Assembly: GCA_964494205.1 (NCBI GenBank)
Contig: CAZBRD010000033.1
Span: forward strand, 1 to 22,749
Direction of reading: 5' to 3'
Source of the DNA: JBBTCX01 sp964494205
Lineage (GTDB): Bacteria; Planctomycetota; Phycisphaerae; UBA1845
Length of the DNA stretch: 22,749 bases
Part shown: positions 1 through 9,118 of the stretch, piece after piece
Numbering within the stretch: position 1 is the stretch's first letter
Layout of the letters: the number at the start of each line of letters is the position of its first letter
Program-made: the position numbers and the translations under genes
Notes under the pieces: generated by a model
The model's database searches: none
What the model was told of the DNA's origin: nothing
What the model saw: the letters and a program-made list of their open reading frames with translations, nothing else

Positions 1-2
1 TA

Positions 3-938
3 CCAGAGAATCAAAGAGTACCTAAGAGCAGCCTAAAACTGCTCAGTTTGAGTCCTTTAGGGAACGGGATAAGTGGTCGAGAATCGCAAGTGAGCGCCTT
101 TGCATCTTTCGATGATGGTTCCGGCAACGCATTATATGCAGCAGGCCGTGGTTTCTTTGCACCAAATAGTTCGCCCTTCAGCGGATATGGCCTCGCAAGA
201 TGGAATGGTGTGACCTGGGCGCCTATAGCTCCCACCCAAGGCGGCGAGTTCAGTGATGTTGAGGTGTTCAACGGAGAACTCTTCTTAGGCAACAGCGCAA
301 GTGGCTGGATTTCTAAATTCGACGGCATCAACTATACGAACTTTGCAATGTCAAATGGCCAGATTTTTACTCTCGAAACATTCGATGACGGGTCGGGTGA
401 AAAACTCTGCGTTGGCGGTACATTTACTTCGATTGCTGGTCAATCGATATCGAGACTTGCATGTTGGAACGGCAATCAGTGGACAGGAACGAGCGCTAAC
501 TTTCAAAGTCAGGACTCCGTTTGGTGCCTTACGTCATCTTATGACGAAATTGAGCCCGCCTTGTACATCGGAGGCAACTTCGAGATTTCGGCCAGCGATG
601 GCGTCGCCAGCAACATTGCACGATGGAATGGAAGTACTTGGAACACTTTGGGCTTGCCGCCTGTAGGTTCTGTGCGAAGTATAGAAGCGATACAGGAGGG
701 CCCCTTTAGAACAGTTTACGCGAGCGGGTCGGGCCTCAATGAGTTTTTGAAATGGGATGGTCAGACTTGGTCAAGCCTGCCGGCCGTAGATGGATCGGTG
801 ATGGTACTTAAAGGTTTCGAGGATGGACAGGGCTTAGGTAAAACCCTCTTTTTGGGGGGCAATTTCTCGCATGTTGGAGGACAACCCTCAGCATCGCTAG
901 CGCGATGGTATCGACCGCTGCCTCCCTGTTCACCGTAA
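3..938 (+). CDS. Secreted RWNG-type repeat protein (5'-truncated by window edge)
   Basis: The frame stays open to the left edge, so the N-terminus lies outside the window; the TTG at 48 is probably not the true start. The protein has about five degenerate repeats of 50-60 residues. Each pairs an FDDGSG...LYAAGG-like strand with an (I/L)ARWNG..W..L strand; examples are LARWNGVTW, LACWNGNQW, IARWNGSTW, FLKWDGQTW and the last LARWYRPLPPC. Repeats of this kind are common in large secreted planctomycete proteins and probably fold as a beta-propeller-like structure (inference). No catalytic motif is visible. It ends in PPCSP at a TAA. A hairpin about 260 nt downstream may be its terminator. The exact biological role is unknown. 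Confidence 0.8.
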   Translation, partial: PENQRVPKSSLKLLSLSPLGNGISGRESQVSAFASFDDGSGNALYAAGRGFFAPNSSPFSGYGLARWNGVTWAPIAPTQGGEFSDVEVFNGELFLGNSASGWISKFDGINYTNFAMSNGQIFTLETFDDGSGEKLCVGGTFTSIAGQSISRLACWNGNQWTGTSANFQSQDSVWCLTSSYDEIEPALYIGGNFEISASDGVASNIARWNGSTWNTLGLPPVGSVRSIEAIQEGPFRTVYASGSGLNEFLKWDGQTWSSLPAVDGSVMVLKGFEDGQGLGKTLFLGGNFSHVGGQPSASLARWYRPLPPCSP

Positions 939-1573
939 GGTTGATGAAAACGGGCAGATCGACGAGGGGCTCACCCGACGATGGGCAGCTCAGTGAGCTG
1001 GGCGATTTCACTATCTGGAAATAGGGCGATGTCAAATGACAGCGGACAAGTGAGTTGGGCGTTTGAATTGATCCAACTCGATTGTTCAGCCGATCGCAAT
1101 TGTCTCTGTTGCGCGCCTCAACAATTTCGACGACCGTCTGGTTCCCTCTAGTTCACGTTGCGTAGCGAAAACAAGCCGACCGACAGGTTAACGAATGGCG
1201 CCCGAACGGGGACGTTCGGGTTCATTTGTTTTTACACTATTGGTGGCAAGGGGTTACGAGTTTCAGATTGGTTTCGAGTCTCTGTGAGATTTTGAGGCGC
1301 GAGTTCGAAGGGGCACTATCTATTGGTACTTGGCATTTCCGGCGTGCAAAGTCTCGGTGTCCGAGCCCGAGTCTAGCCTTCGAGCTATGACCCCTGTTGG
1401 GTTCGGAGAAGGCGACTGGACACGATTCAAAATGGATCTTGCATCGATACTGTCACAATCGAGCCCTTTTCTCCGCGACGCGAATGTGAAGACCAATTGC
1501 AAAATGCCCCCAGGTACGCCAGATATTCATTTTGTCGTCTAAAGGCGTAATTCTCGCCATGAGGCCACCGCGT
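939..1573. other. Intergenic stretch without a convincing gene
   Basis: About 635 bases lie between the RWNG-repeat gene and the VCBS remnant. Short open frames on both strands (for example 1330-1542 +) have unconvincing composition and no recognisable domain. The only clear structure is the hairpin at 1201-1220. The stretch may be degraded former coding DNA, but I recognise no homologous piece in it. Confidence 0.5.
1201..1233 (+). terminator. Terminator-like hairpin
   Basis: CCCGAACG (1201-1208) and CGTTCGGG (1213-1220) form a perfect 8-bp GC-rich stem around a GGGA tetraloop. It is followed by an interrupted T-rich tract, TTCATTTGTTTTT. The T tract fits transcription on the + strand, from the gene ending at 938. 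No T tract exists on the other side for the minus-strand genes. The 260-nt distance from the stop codon and the interrupted T tract lower confidence. Confidence 0.5.
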
Positions 1574-1933
1574 TCAGTCTTTGGGCGTACATTGATTCAA
1601 TAGGACTGAAACGCTTTCTTGAGTCCTGTTCGTAACTGCAGGGTCCAAGTCGCCGTCTGCGTCCAAATCTCCAAATTTGATATCGCCTGGAAAACGTGAA
1701 ACGCCGTACAGCAAGGGATTCGAGAGGGTACCGCTTCCGTCGTTGAGCATGATCGAGACAAAGGTAGGACTTATTGCGAGGTTCAAATCCAATTCACCTT
1801 CGACGTCTGCGAATGCCAAGCCACACGTGGGTTGATATCTACAGCGCATGTCATCGAGCTTGCACATAGTCCAATGCAATTCTTGAACCCGACGTACAAG
1901 GACGAGGGGGTATGTATCGTTTCCATGGTGCAT
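1574..1933 (-). pseudogene. C-terminal remnant of a VCBS/FG-GAP repeat protein
   Basis: The C-terminal two thirds of this 119-codon frame read as two VCBS/FG-GAP units. The features are GLAFADVEGELDLNLA, FVSIMLNDGSGTL, then GDIKFGDLDADGDLDPAVTN, and the ending ESVSVLLNQC. That ending is typical of full-length planctomycete VCBS proteins several hundred residues long. The first 30 or so residues do not look like the family, and no signal peptide or earlier repeats are present. It is therefore best read as the 3' end of a decayed gene. It lies just downstream of, and on the same strand as, the metallopeptidase gene, so it could be transcribed by read-through. Confidence 0.6.
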
Positions 1934-1936
1934 AAC

Positions 1937-4900
1937 TCAGGGTACTGCGCAAGCGGGGTCGATGGGGTTGTTACCGGCGAAACAGTTCTGGAATGCGGCT
2001 GCGTCGCCAAGGTCAACATCGTTGTCGTTGTTGGCATCGAAGCCGCCGAACGCATTTGGCGCGCAACCGGCCGGAGCTGGGAGTCCCGGCCCGCCTAAGC
2101 AATTTGCCAGGCCGCCAGCATCATTTCCGTCGATCAATCCATTGCAATCAGCATCACCCGTTGCACAGAAAACGGTCAAGTGTGCCGTTAGGCTATTCTC
2201 AAACCCGAAGAGGTTTTGAATCCGAACTGCGTAATCGCCAGCCATATTCATAGTTACTGGATTCAGGGAAAGTGTCGGCGTGTTGACACCTGTCACGCCT
2301 CCCTCCATGTGCAAATCGTTTTCGCCCTTGCTCCATTGGTAGGTAATGTCCGGTGTCCCGAATGCAGCCATGGAGAAACTCGTTGCCTGGCCAACAGCGG
2401 CGGAGCGTGCCTGCGGTTGCTGGTAGATGTATGGTCCGACACCCGGGCAAGCTACATACGTGGTTCCGAAACCTGCGCCAATAGAAAATGCGCCGGCAAT
2501 ACCGCGAACCGGCAATGGTCGAAGTGGTTCGGGAGACGGACGCGGGCCCAGCTCACCATAAGCATTTCCTCCCGTGACCCACACGGTCCTGTCTGCCCTG
2601 AGGAAGACGGTGTGAAAATAGCCGGCAGCAACATCAAGTACCGCACCTACATCGAGTGGTTGGATCGGCACCGTTCGCCGATCAAGCGTGCCATCGCCGA
2701 GCGCGCCTGCGTTGTTACCCCAAGCACGAACAGTTCCGTCGTTCAAAATCGCGATACTATGGAATGCACCACCCCGGAGCGCGCGAACTCCGGTCAAGCC
2801 AGGTATTGTGATTGGTGACGGTCGATAATTACCTTGCGTACCATCACCGAGCTGGCCCTCAAGATTTCGCCCAAACGCCCTAACGGTACCGTCTTCGAGA
2901 AGAACCAACGTATGGTAATAGCCCGCCGACACGGCGCGAGCATTAGAAATACCGGGCACTTCCATGGGCGTCGGATGCCAGCTCCCAAACGTTCCGTTAC
3001 CTAGCGCGGCTTCCACGTTATTTCCCCAAGTCCAGACCGAACCGTCCGACTTGACGACGGCTACGTGGTGAGCGCCGGTTGCTAACGAGACTACGCAGTC
3101 CATGTCTGGGACTTCCTCAGCCGGTAACGACCAGCCGTAGCTTTGCCCATTTCCATGTTGGCCGTAATAGTTGGCGCCCCAAATGAGAACCTTCCCATCT
3201 TTTCGCAGCGCGGCTGCAAAGTCGGTTCCCCCTGAAACACTCACGGCATCTTCGATATCGGGAACGGGAGCGGGAAATGGCGTGGAGAGTACATCGGTTC
3301 GACCGAGCGCGCCATAATCATTCCCGCCCCAAGCCCAGACCGAACCATCACCGCGAAGTGCGTAGCCGGACCAATTACCGGCTACGATCTTGACAGCGTC
3401 TGTCAAAGTTACAATCGGCGCAGGAAACAGTGATGGGAACTGAGCTCCGGTCGGATTATATACGCCTCGCCCCAAGGCTCCGTGGTCATTTAGTCCCCAC
3501 GAGCCGCCGTTCGTTCCGCTGCCGCGCGCCGCAAACACGCTAATGTCAACCGGGATACTGAACACAGACAAGGTCTGATCGCACGTTGAGACTCTGCAGT
3601 TGTACCGGCCGCTATCTTCGGCAATAAGATTATCTATGTGCAACGTAGGTGTGGTTGATCCATAGATGCGTTCAATGTCCAAAAGAATCGCACCATCACG
3701 GAACCACTGATACCTCAACAGTCGTCCATTGCCTTGAACGCCCAGCCCTAGGTTCTCGCCAGCAATGTAGCTTCGGCAGCCTTCCGTTTGGGAAGTGACT
3801 CTCGGTGGCACTGCCGGAAAACCGAACGTCGGGTGTACATTTCGCACAGTGCTCCACAGATCCTGGTCCTGGATGTCGTATCGTTCACGAAACGCCGCAA
3901 TAAACTCCAGGATCGACAACGGCCGATCCTCTCTTACGATGGTGAAGATTTCGTGGGTACCCAGGCTCATCGCGTCTCTGCCGCAATCGCCCACGCCGTC
4001 TCCGTCGGCATCGTCGGCGATGCCGTCGCCATTAAAGTCGAGATCATCGTGGTTTTCGTCAGTCGAATCCTCAATGTCACGTAGCAAAGCCCCGGCAAAC
4101 CCTTCCGTGAAGAGCGGGTGTGCGTTGGGAATAGTCACGCCAGTAAGGTTCGTGCAGTTGTTGTCGATGTACTCCTGTGGTCGGGTGTAAAGAGTTTGGT
4201 ATCCGCCGTAGTCTCCGGGAATTGACCTAGTGATCACGTCAGCAAACCAATTGGGCCAGCCTTCGTTCCAGGCGTCGTGCTCGTTCTCTGGGCACCACTC
4301 ACAATGTCCGCAGTCTTCGATATCGTCGCATTCTTCGGGCTCGCAGTCGCAGTTCATGTTGCAGTAATCCGTACCAGTGCCAATAGATTGTGTGTAAATG
4401 AAGTGGTGGCCATATTCATGCGTGTGGCTGTCTTCGTTCCAGGAACGCGAAGGAGAAAGATGAATTTCCTTGTCGTTGGGATTGTACCACGCTCCGGGGC
4501 CTTGCTCGTCCTCCGGCCAAAGCACGTCTAGTTCCTCAATGCTGACTTCTTCGCGCAAGAGCACGAACCGATACGCCCGCATGATGCTGTTGTGGATGTG
4601 GATGGCTGGGTCTTCAGCACGGTCTTCGGGCAATAAAGTGCCAAAGTCTACGTCATTGCCGGTGAAGTCGTCGATGACACTGTCTTCTGAATCCCAGTTG
4701 TAATCAGTCTCTGCGATGTCTGTGTCCTGAACATTAACTACGCTGTTGTCGGTTTCGAAATAGAGATAGATATCAGGATCATCGCAGCCGGAAATGTCGC
4801 AATCGTCCCAGTTCACGGTCACATCGAAATATCCGTACGGGTCCGTGACGCCGGTGTAAATGGCCTCATCAAACGGGTCAGGCGAGTCGTCATCCATGAT

Positions 4901-5524
4901 TTCGAAATAGATCGTGTCCGCGCCGACCAACATGTCCTGCGGACCGTCAGGCATGGTGGGGCGCATGTAAGCAATGCGTCCGTGAAAGCGGATGGTTTGC
5001 CCGCCGGCGGTATTTGATGAGGTTGTTTTGAGTTGCGGCTGGATTGCGCCGATGTTGCCGTTGGCATCGATGCTCGATACGCGCCGCGGCTTACCCATCT
5101 TGGCAAACTCCGCGCGACTCAACCGAAAGGACCGCCGAAGTACTCGCCCATCGAGGGATGCCCTAACGAGCAGCGGCTTGCTTTCATCCTGAGGAAGTGC
5201 GCGAAAACGAAGTGTCACGATCTGTCCCGCGACAGCGTCAACCGCTTCGTTTCCCGAAACCTCGAGAATCTCCCAACCCGTTCCACTAATATTGAATCCG
5301 TCGAGTCGACCGGCTGCATGGACGTTGAACTCCACGCTTCCGTCATACTCCTCACCTGAGACCGCCGCCACGGTGGTATTGGGAGGCATAGTGATTTTGA
5401 ACGATGGACCCACGTCTGCGCGGGCTTGAGCGACGAGCCAGAACATGGCCACAATACCAAAGCTAATATGGCGAATATGCCTCGGAAACTGCGGTAACAG
5501 CCCATTTCTGATCTCTATTGCCAT
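1937..5524 (-). CDS. Secreted multidomain protein: predicted Zn-metallopeptidase, Ig-like, RCC1 propeller, dockerin-like
   Basis: The ATG at 5524 is preceded by GGAG at good spacing and opens a signal peptide (residues 1-36, cut after AQARA); the longer TTG start at 5608 lacks this support. Using the 5524 start: residues about 300-560 hold HEYGH (369-373) and a downstream NEGWPNWFAD with Glu421, the HExxH...E layout of gluzincin-type peptidases. A Ca-binding-like DFNGDGIADDADGDG follows at about 496. An Ig-like domain spans about 573-663. About seven RCC1-type repeats (GDGSVWAWGGNDYGALG and similar) span about 665-1025 and should form a propeller. A second Ig-like domain spans about 1030-1119. 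The C-terminus has two dockerin-like Ca loops (GDADCNGLIDGND, DANNDNDVDLGD). It is probably exported and may cleave or bind extracellular protein; substrate unknown. A seven-cysteine acidic insert lies between the zinc ligands. Confidence 0.88.
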   Translation of the reverse strand: MAIEIRNGLLPQFPRHIRHISFGIVAMFWLVAQARADVGPSFKITMPPNTTVAAVSGEEYDGSVEFNVHAAGRLDGFNISGTGWEILEVSGNEAVDAVAGQIVTLRFRALPQDESKPLLVRASLDGRVLRRSFRLSRAEFAKMGKPRRVSSIDANGNIGAIQPQLKTTSSNTAGGQTIRFHGRIAYMRPTMPDGPQDMLVGADTIYFEIMDDDSPDPFDEAIYTGVTDPYGYFDVTVNWDDCDISGCDDPDIYLYFETDNSVVNVQDTDIAETDYNWDSEDSVIDDFTGNDVDFGTLLPEDRAEDPAIHIHNSIMRAYRFVLLREEVSIEELDVLWPEDEQGPGAWYNPNDKEIHLSPSRSWNEDSHTHEYGHHFIYTQSIGTGTDYCNMNCDCEPEECDDIEDCGHCEWCPENEHDAWNEGWPNWFADVITRSIPGDYGGYQTLYTRPQEYIDNNCTNLTGVTIPNAHPLFTEGFAGALLRDIEDSTDENHDDLDFNGDGIADDADGDGVGDCGRDAMSLGTHEIFTIVREDRPLSILEFIAAFRERYDIQDQDLWSTVRNVHPTFGFPAVPPRVTSQTEGCRSYIAGENLGLGVQGNGRLLRYQWFRDGAILLDIERIYGSTTPTLHIDNLIAEDSGRYNCRVSTCDQTLSVFSIPVDISVFAARGSGTNGGSWGLNDHGALGRGVYNPTGAQFPSLFPAPIVTLTDAVKIVAGNWSGYALRGDGSVWAWGGNDYGALGRTDVLSTPFPAPVPDIEDAVSVSGGTDFAAALRKDGKVLIWGANYYGQHGNGQSYGWSLPAEEVPDMDCVVSLATGAHHVAVVKSDGSVWTWGNNVEAALGNGTFGSWHPTPMEVPGISNARAVSAGYYHTLVLLEDGTVRAFGRNLEGQLGDGTQGNYRPSPITIPGLTGVRALRGGAFHSIAILNDGTVRAWGNNAGALGDGTLDRRTVPIQPLDVGAVLDVAAGYFHTVFLRADRTVWVTGGNAYGELGPRPSPEPLRPLPVRGIAGAFSIGAGFGTTYVACPGVGPYIYQQPQARSAAVGQATSFSMAAFGTPDITYQWSKGENDLHMEGGVTGVNTPTLSLNPVTMNMAGDYAVRIQNLFGFENSLTAHLTVFCATGDADCNGLIDGNDAGGLANCLGGPGLPAPAGCAPNAFGGFDANNDNDVDLGDAAAFQNCFAGNNPIDPACAVP

Positions 5525-5731
5525 CTTTCGATCTCCATGCATAGGGCGATTCGATCGAGACCCGAAGGTGAGACCCTTGAATCTCAGTCGCCCTAATTGA
5601 TCCTGCAAATTCAGGCTTGCTTCCGCATTTCGTACTTCCGGATGTAGAGGTCCATTGCCAGCCCGCGGGTCGGTATAATCGAGGATGAGGTTCGGAGGTT
5701 AAGTCGCAAAGTGTACCTCTCAGTTAACCCG

Positions 5732-5755
5732 CCCCTGATTAATCCGTAATCGGGG
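5732..5755. promoter_or_regulatory. Inverted repeat in the divergent intergenic region
   Basis: CCCC-T-GATTA (5732-5741) and TAATC-GGGG (5747-5755) pair over 9 bp around ATCCG, with one bulged T. It sits about 30 nt upstream of the sigma-factor start, between divergent genes. It could be an operator or a 5'-UTR hairpin. There is no T tract, so it is not a standard terminator. Confidence 0.35.
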
Positions 5756-5770
5756 CATAGACTGAGACAT

Positions 5771-5786
5771 TGAAAAAGATTTTTCA
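5771..5786. promoter_or_regulatory. AT-rich palindrome touching the sigma-factor start codon
   Basis: TGAAAAA (5771-5777) and TTTTTCA (5780-5786) are perfect inverted arms around GA. The last A is the A of the sigma-factor ATG. It occupies the place where a Shine-Dalgarno would be, and no GGAGG-like site is present. It may be a protein-binding operator or a hairpin that masks translation start (inference). Confidence 0.35.
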
Positions 5787-6358
5787 TGCAGTCCAACGCG
5801 GCTGACAAGGTGATAGGCTTGCTGCGCACCGCAGCAATGGGCGACCGCAAAGCGGCCGGGGAGTTGCTTCCCCTTGTCTACAATGAGCTGCGCGAGCTGG
5901 CCAAAGCACGGTTAGGTCGTACGCCACCGGGACACACGCTCCAGGCAACGGCGCTGGTCCATGAGGCGTATCTCAAGTTGGTCGGCGATTCCGATCCGGG
6001 TTGGGAAAACCGCGGCCACTTCTTCGCTGCGGCTGCACACGCGATGCGCGAGATTCTGGTTGATCATGCTCGTCGCAAAGCCAGCCTCAAACGCGGCGGG
6101 GATCGTCAACGCGTCGACTCCGATTGGATTGAAGCAACGATCAGTGCAGCTGACTTCGACCTGGTGGAACTCGATGAGGCCTTGGCACGGCTTGAGAGGG
6201 ATGATCAACGAAAGGCGAAAATCGTTGAGCTTCGGTATTTCGCAGGATTGAGTCGTGAAGAGGCAGCGGCGGCGTTAGGAATCACTACTCGGACTCTGGA
6301 TCGGGACTGGCGTTACATTATCGCACGCCTGCACAAGGAACTTTTTGTAAATGAGTAG
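5786..6358 (+). CDS. ECF-family RNA polymerase sigma factor (Sigma70_ECF type)
   Basis: A 190-residue sigma factor of the group abundant in Planctomycetes and Acidobacteria (Pfam Sigma70_ECF / TIGR02999-like; family call by recognition). Region 2 covers about residues 22-100: LLPLVYNELRELAKARL, LQATALVHEAYLKL, and FFAAAAHAMREILVDHARR. Region 4 covers about 130-186 and holds the HTH around YFAGLSREEAAAALGIT followed by TLDRDWRYIIARLHKEL. It should direct RNA polymerase to a specific promoter set in the cytoplasm. No anti-sigma gene is adjacent. Instead its last 8 bp overlap the start of a membrane Ser/Thr kinase gene, which suggests translational coupling and perhaps phosphorylation-linked control (inference). 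The start lacks a clear Shine-Dalgarno and touches a palindrome. Confidence 0.92.
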   Translation: MQSNAADKVIGLLRTAAMGDRKAAGELLPLVYNELRELAKARLGRTPPGHTLQATALVHEAYLKLVGDSDPGWENRGHFFAAAAHAMREILVDHARRKASLKRGGDRQRVDSDWIEATISAADFDLVELDEALARLERDDQRKAKIVELRYFAGLSREEAAAALGITTRTLDRDWRYIIARLHKELFVNE

Positions 6359-8783
6359 TACCGGGATTCGACGCGATATGTCCGACGACCGAACGCGAAC
6401 GATCGAGGAATTGTTTCAATCGGCGCTGGACCTTCCCGTCGAAGGGCGCGCCGCGTTTCTGGACGTTGCCTGTTTCGATCCCGGCTATCGCACCGAAGTC
6501 GAGGCATTGTTGCGACACTTCGATTCGGCACAGGGGCAATTCCTTCAAGAACCATTACCCAGGAACTCATCATCGCATGAATCAGCGGCGGTATTGCCTT
6601 CACTTGTCGGTCGATTTCGCATCGTGCGAAAGATTGCTGAGGGTGGAATGGGGACGGTGTTCGAGGCTGAGCAGGCTCAGCCGCGCCGTCGCGTGGCGTT
6701 AAAGGTCATACGCAAAGCGATGGCGTCAGATTCGTTTCGCCGCCGCTTCGAGCATGAAGTTGAGATTCTCGGTCAGCTCAGGCATCCGGGCATCGCTCAA
6801 GTCTACGAGGCGGGAACTCATGATGACGGTACGGGTACGGTTCCCTATTTTGCAATGGAATATGTGGACGGCCAGCCGCTTTTGGAGTTCGTCGAGCACC
6901 ACGCACTCAGCGTGCGACAGCGCCTCCGTCTTATGTTAGCCATCTGCGATGCAGTGCATCATGCGCATGAGAACGGCGTCATTCACCGCGACCTGAAACC
7001 AGCCAACGTCTTGGTCGAGCATTCTGAAGACGGCGATCATCGTCCCAAGGTTCTCGATTTCGGCGTTGCACGCGCGATCCGCGAAGATGTTGAAAGCGCT
7101 ACGATGCATACGGAGGTCGGACAACTTCTGGGCACTTTGACCTATATGAGTCCTGAACAAGTTTCAGGGCGATCTGATGAGTTGGACTCGCGTTCCGATG
7201 TCTACACTTTGGGATTAATTCTGTACGAAATACTGGCGAAGCGCCTGCCGTACAATCTTCGTGATTGTTCGGTTCCCGAAGTGAGCCAAATAATCTGCGA
7301 ACAAGAGGCATCTCGGCTTAGTTCAATCGACACATCACTCCGGGGAGACATTGAAACCATCGTCGCCAAAGCACTCTCTAAGGAAAAAGAGCGGCGCTAC
7401 GCTTCGGCAGCCGAGTTCGGCGACGACATTCGCCGATTCCTGAATGATGAGCCGATTCGAGCACGACCGGCGAGTCCCGCTTATCAATTACAAAAATTCG
7501 CCAAACGAAATAAGGGGTTGGTGGGAGCGGTTGCGGCAGCGTTCGCGGTGTTGATTCTGGGTGTAGTCGGGATCAGTCTTGCGCTGGTGCGCGCGACCCG
7601 TGCCGAGCGCGACGCGATTCGATCCGCGACCAAGGCCAACGCGGTCAGCAAATTCCTTCAGAACATGTTGGCGGGCGTAGATCCGGAGGACATTGGCAGA
7701 AACGCGCTGACCGTTCGAGAAGTGTTGGACCACGCAACCGCGCGGTTGGAACGCGAGCTCAAAGATGAGCCCGACGTGTCCGCGTCGCTTCATCGGACAT
7801 TGGGAAATCATTACAGCACGCTTGGCTATTACAACGACGCCGATCATCACTTTCGCCGGGCCGTGGAATTACGAAGGAGTATGTCGGCGGGCGGTGAAGC
7901 CGAACTCGCCGACGCGTTGATCGATTTGTCCTCGAATCTTCAGGAAAAACGGGACGTCGCCGAGGCAGAGGCCTTTTCTCGTGAGGCGCTTGAATTGCGC
8001 CGTCGACTTTTCGGCGAAAAAAGTCCCGAAGTCGCAGAGAGTCTCTTTGATCTCGCCTCGGTTCTCGTCGAGTTGCGTCGCGTTGATGAGGCAGAACCGC
8101 TTATTCGTACTTCGCTGGACATTCGTCACAAGTTATCAGGTGGGCAAAACGCGGGTGTGGCCCGGTGTATGGGGCTGCTTGGTTGGTGCCTCCAACGGCA
8201 GGGTCGTTTTGATGAGGCGGAAAGCGCCGTGCGCGACGCCGTGGACATAGTGAGGCGACTGCCCGGCGATAATGAGCTTGATTTGGCCGCACGCCTGACG
8301 TTTCTTTCGGTAGTGCTTCGTGCCAGAGGAAAGCTACACGAAGAGGAGGTGGCCGTGCGCGAGGCGATCGAGATTCGCTCGCGTCGGCTCACGCCGGACC
8401 ATCCTTCGTTGGCGTGGAACCTTCTTTGCTTGGCAAGAATACGTTGGGAAGCTGGCGATTTCGATGAGGCCGAGTCGACATGCCGAAGAGCTTTGGAAAT
8501 CTACGAGAAGAAGCGCGGTCCGGCGCATACGGATATTGCCGATTGTAAGCAACAGCTCGCGCAGATTCAGGATTCAAAACATCGGTTCTCCGAAGCAGAA
8601 CACTGGTGGCGCGCTTGTCTCGACATGCGTCGCGCGCTTTTGCCCGTGCAGCATGTTGACATTGTCCTTGCGGAAAACGGATTGGCCAAGTGCATAGCGG
8701 CGCAAAGGGTCGTTCCTAGGACGTCCGAATTGCCTGCGAATCCGGATGTGCGGGATCGCGATTCGTCCAAGCTGATGCCGTAA
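6351..8783 (+). CDS. Membrane Ser/Thr protein kinase with TPR repeats
   Basis: An 810-residue Hanks-type kinase. The kinase domain spans about residues 87-365: glycine loop AEGGMG (96-101), VALKV with catalytic Lys118, HRDLKPANVL with Asp214, DFGVAR with Asp236, and an activation-segment SPEQ at 267. All key residues are intact, so it is predicted active. One hydrophobic segment at about 389-413 should place the kinase in the cytoplasm and the C-terminal half outside. Residues about 470-780 hold repeated TPR-like units (for example EAEAFSREALELRRRLFG and EAESTCRRALEIYEKKRG), related to planctomycete kinase-TPR proteins. The ATG overlaps the end of the sigma-factor gene by 8 bp, pointing to an operon. 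The signal sensed is unknown. Confidence 0.93.
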   Translation: MSSTGIRRDMSDDRTRTIEELFQSALDLPVEGRAAFLDVACFDPGYRTEVEALLRHFDSAQGQFLQEPLPRNSSSHESAAVLPSLVGRFRIVRKIAEGGMGTVFEAEQAQPRRRVALKVIRKAMASDSFRRRFEHEVEILGQLRHPGIAQVYEAGTHDDGTGTVPYFAMEYVDGQPLLEFVEHHALSVRQRLRLMLAICDAVHHAHENGVIHRDLKPANVLVEHSEDGDHRPKVLDFGVARAIREDVESATMHTEVGQLLGTLTYMSPEQVSGRSDELDSRSDVYTLGLILYEILAKRLPYNLRDCSVPEVSQIICEQEASRLSSIDTSLRGDIETIVAKALSKEKERRYASAAEFGDDIRRFLNDEPIRARPASPAYQLQKFAKRNKGLVGAVAAAFAVLILGVVGISLALVRATRAERDAIRSATKANAVSKFLQNMLAGVDPEDIGRNALTVREVLDHATARLERELKDEPDVSASLHRTLGNHYSTLGYYNDADHHFRRAVELRRSMSAGGEAELADALIDLSSNLQEKRDVAEAEAFSREALELRRRLFGEKSPEVAESLFDLASVLVELRRVDEAEPLIRTSLDIRHKLSGGQNAGVARCMGLLGWCLQRQGRFDEAESAVRDAVDIVRRLPGDNELDLAARLTFLSVVLRARGKLHEEEVAVREAIEIRSRRLTPDHPSLAWNLLCLARIRWEAGDFDEAESTCRRALEIYEKKRGPAHTDIADCKQQLAQIQDSKHRFSEAEHWWRACLDMRRALLPVQHVDIVLAENGLAKCIAAQRVVPRTSELPANPDVRDRDSSKLMP

Positions 8784-8968
8784 GAAATTACTGACGATCC
8801 TAATTCGGCGAGGGCTTGTCCATCTCGCGGAGTCATTGCGCCCACTTTTCCAATCACCTATGGAAGTAGCGCCCTGCTCTCGCAAGGTTAACAGCCCAGT
8901 AAAGAACGGTGACCCTTTCCTCAATTAGCCAACGTTCGTAAACGGTTACACTCGGGGAGGTAACGTCA

Positions 8969-8995
8969 CCGTCGAAGAAATTCGGCGGTTTTTTT
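8969..8995 (+). terminator. Intrinsic terminator with GAAA tetraloop
   Basis: CCGTCGAA (8969-8976) pairs with TTCGGCGG (8981-8988) over 8 bp, with one T-G wobble, around a stable GAAA loop. Seven T residues follow directly (8989-8995). This is a classic rho-independent terminator on the + strand, about 185 nt after the kinase stop codon. It probably ends the sigma-kinase operon and insulates the element downstream. Confidence 0.75.
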
Positions 8996-9118
8996 GTTTA
9001 CGGACGGCTCAAAATTCACGTCTCGCCATGTCCGCCGTAACTCCGCCAGCGACGCGACGTTGCGCACCATCGAGAAAGTTGTCGCGCTCTCTGTTTGCAG
9101 CAGGTTTCTCGTCACCCC

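Noticed and set aside
1330..1542. 70-codon open frame (+) after the first gene
   Set aside because: No recognisable motif, no ribosome binding site, and an equally long open frame exists on the opposite strand.
1776..1796. GGTTCAAATCC resembling a tRNA T-loop
   Set aside because: The flanking bases do not form a T stem, and no acceptor, D or anticodon arms fit; it lies inside the VCBS remnant.
5611..5850. 79-codon minus-strand open frame between the divergent genes
   Set aside because: It overlaps the start of the sigma factor on the other strand and shows no domain; the stretch is better explained as regulatory DNA.
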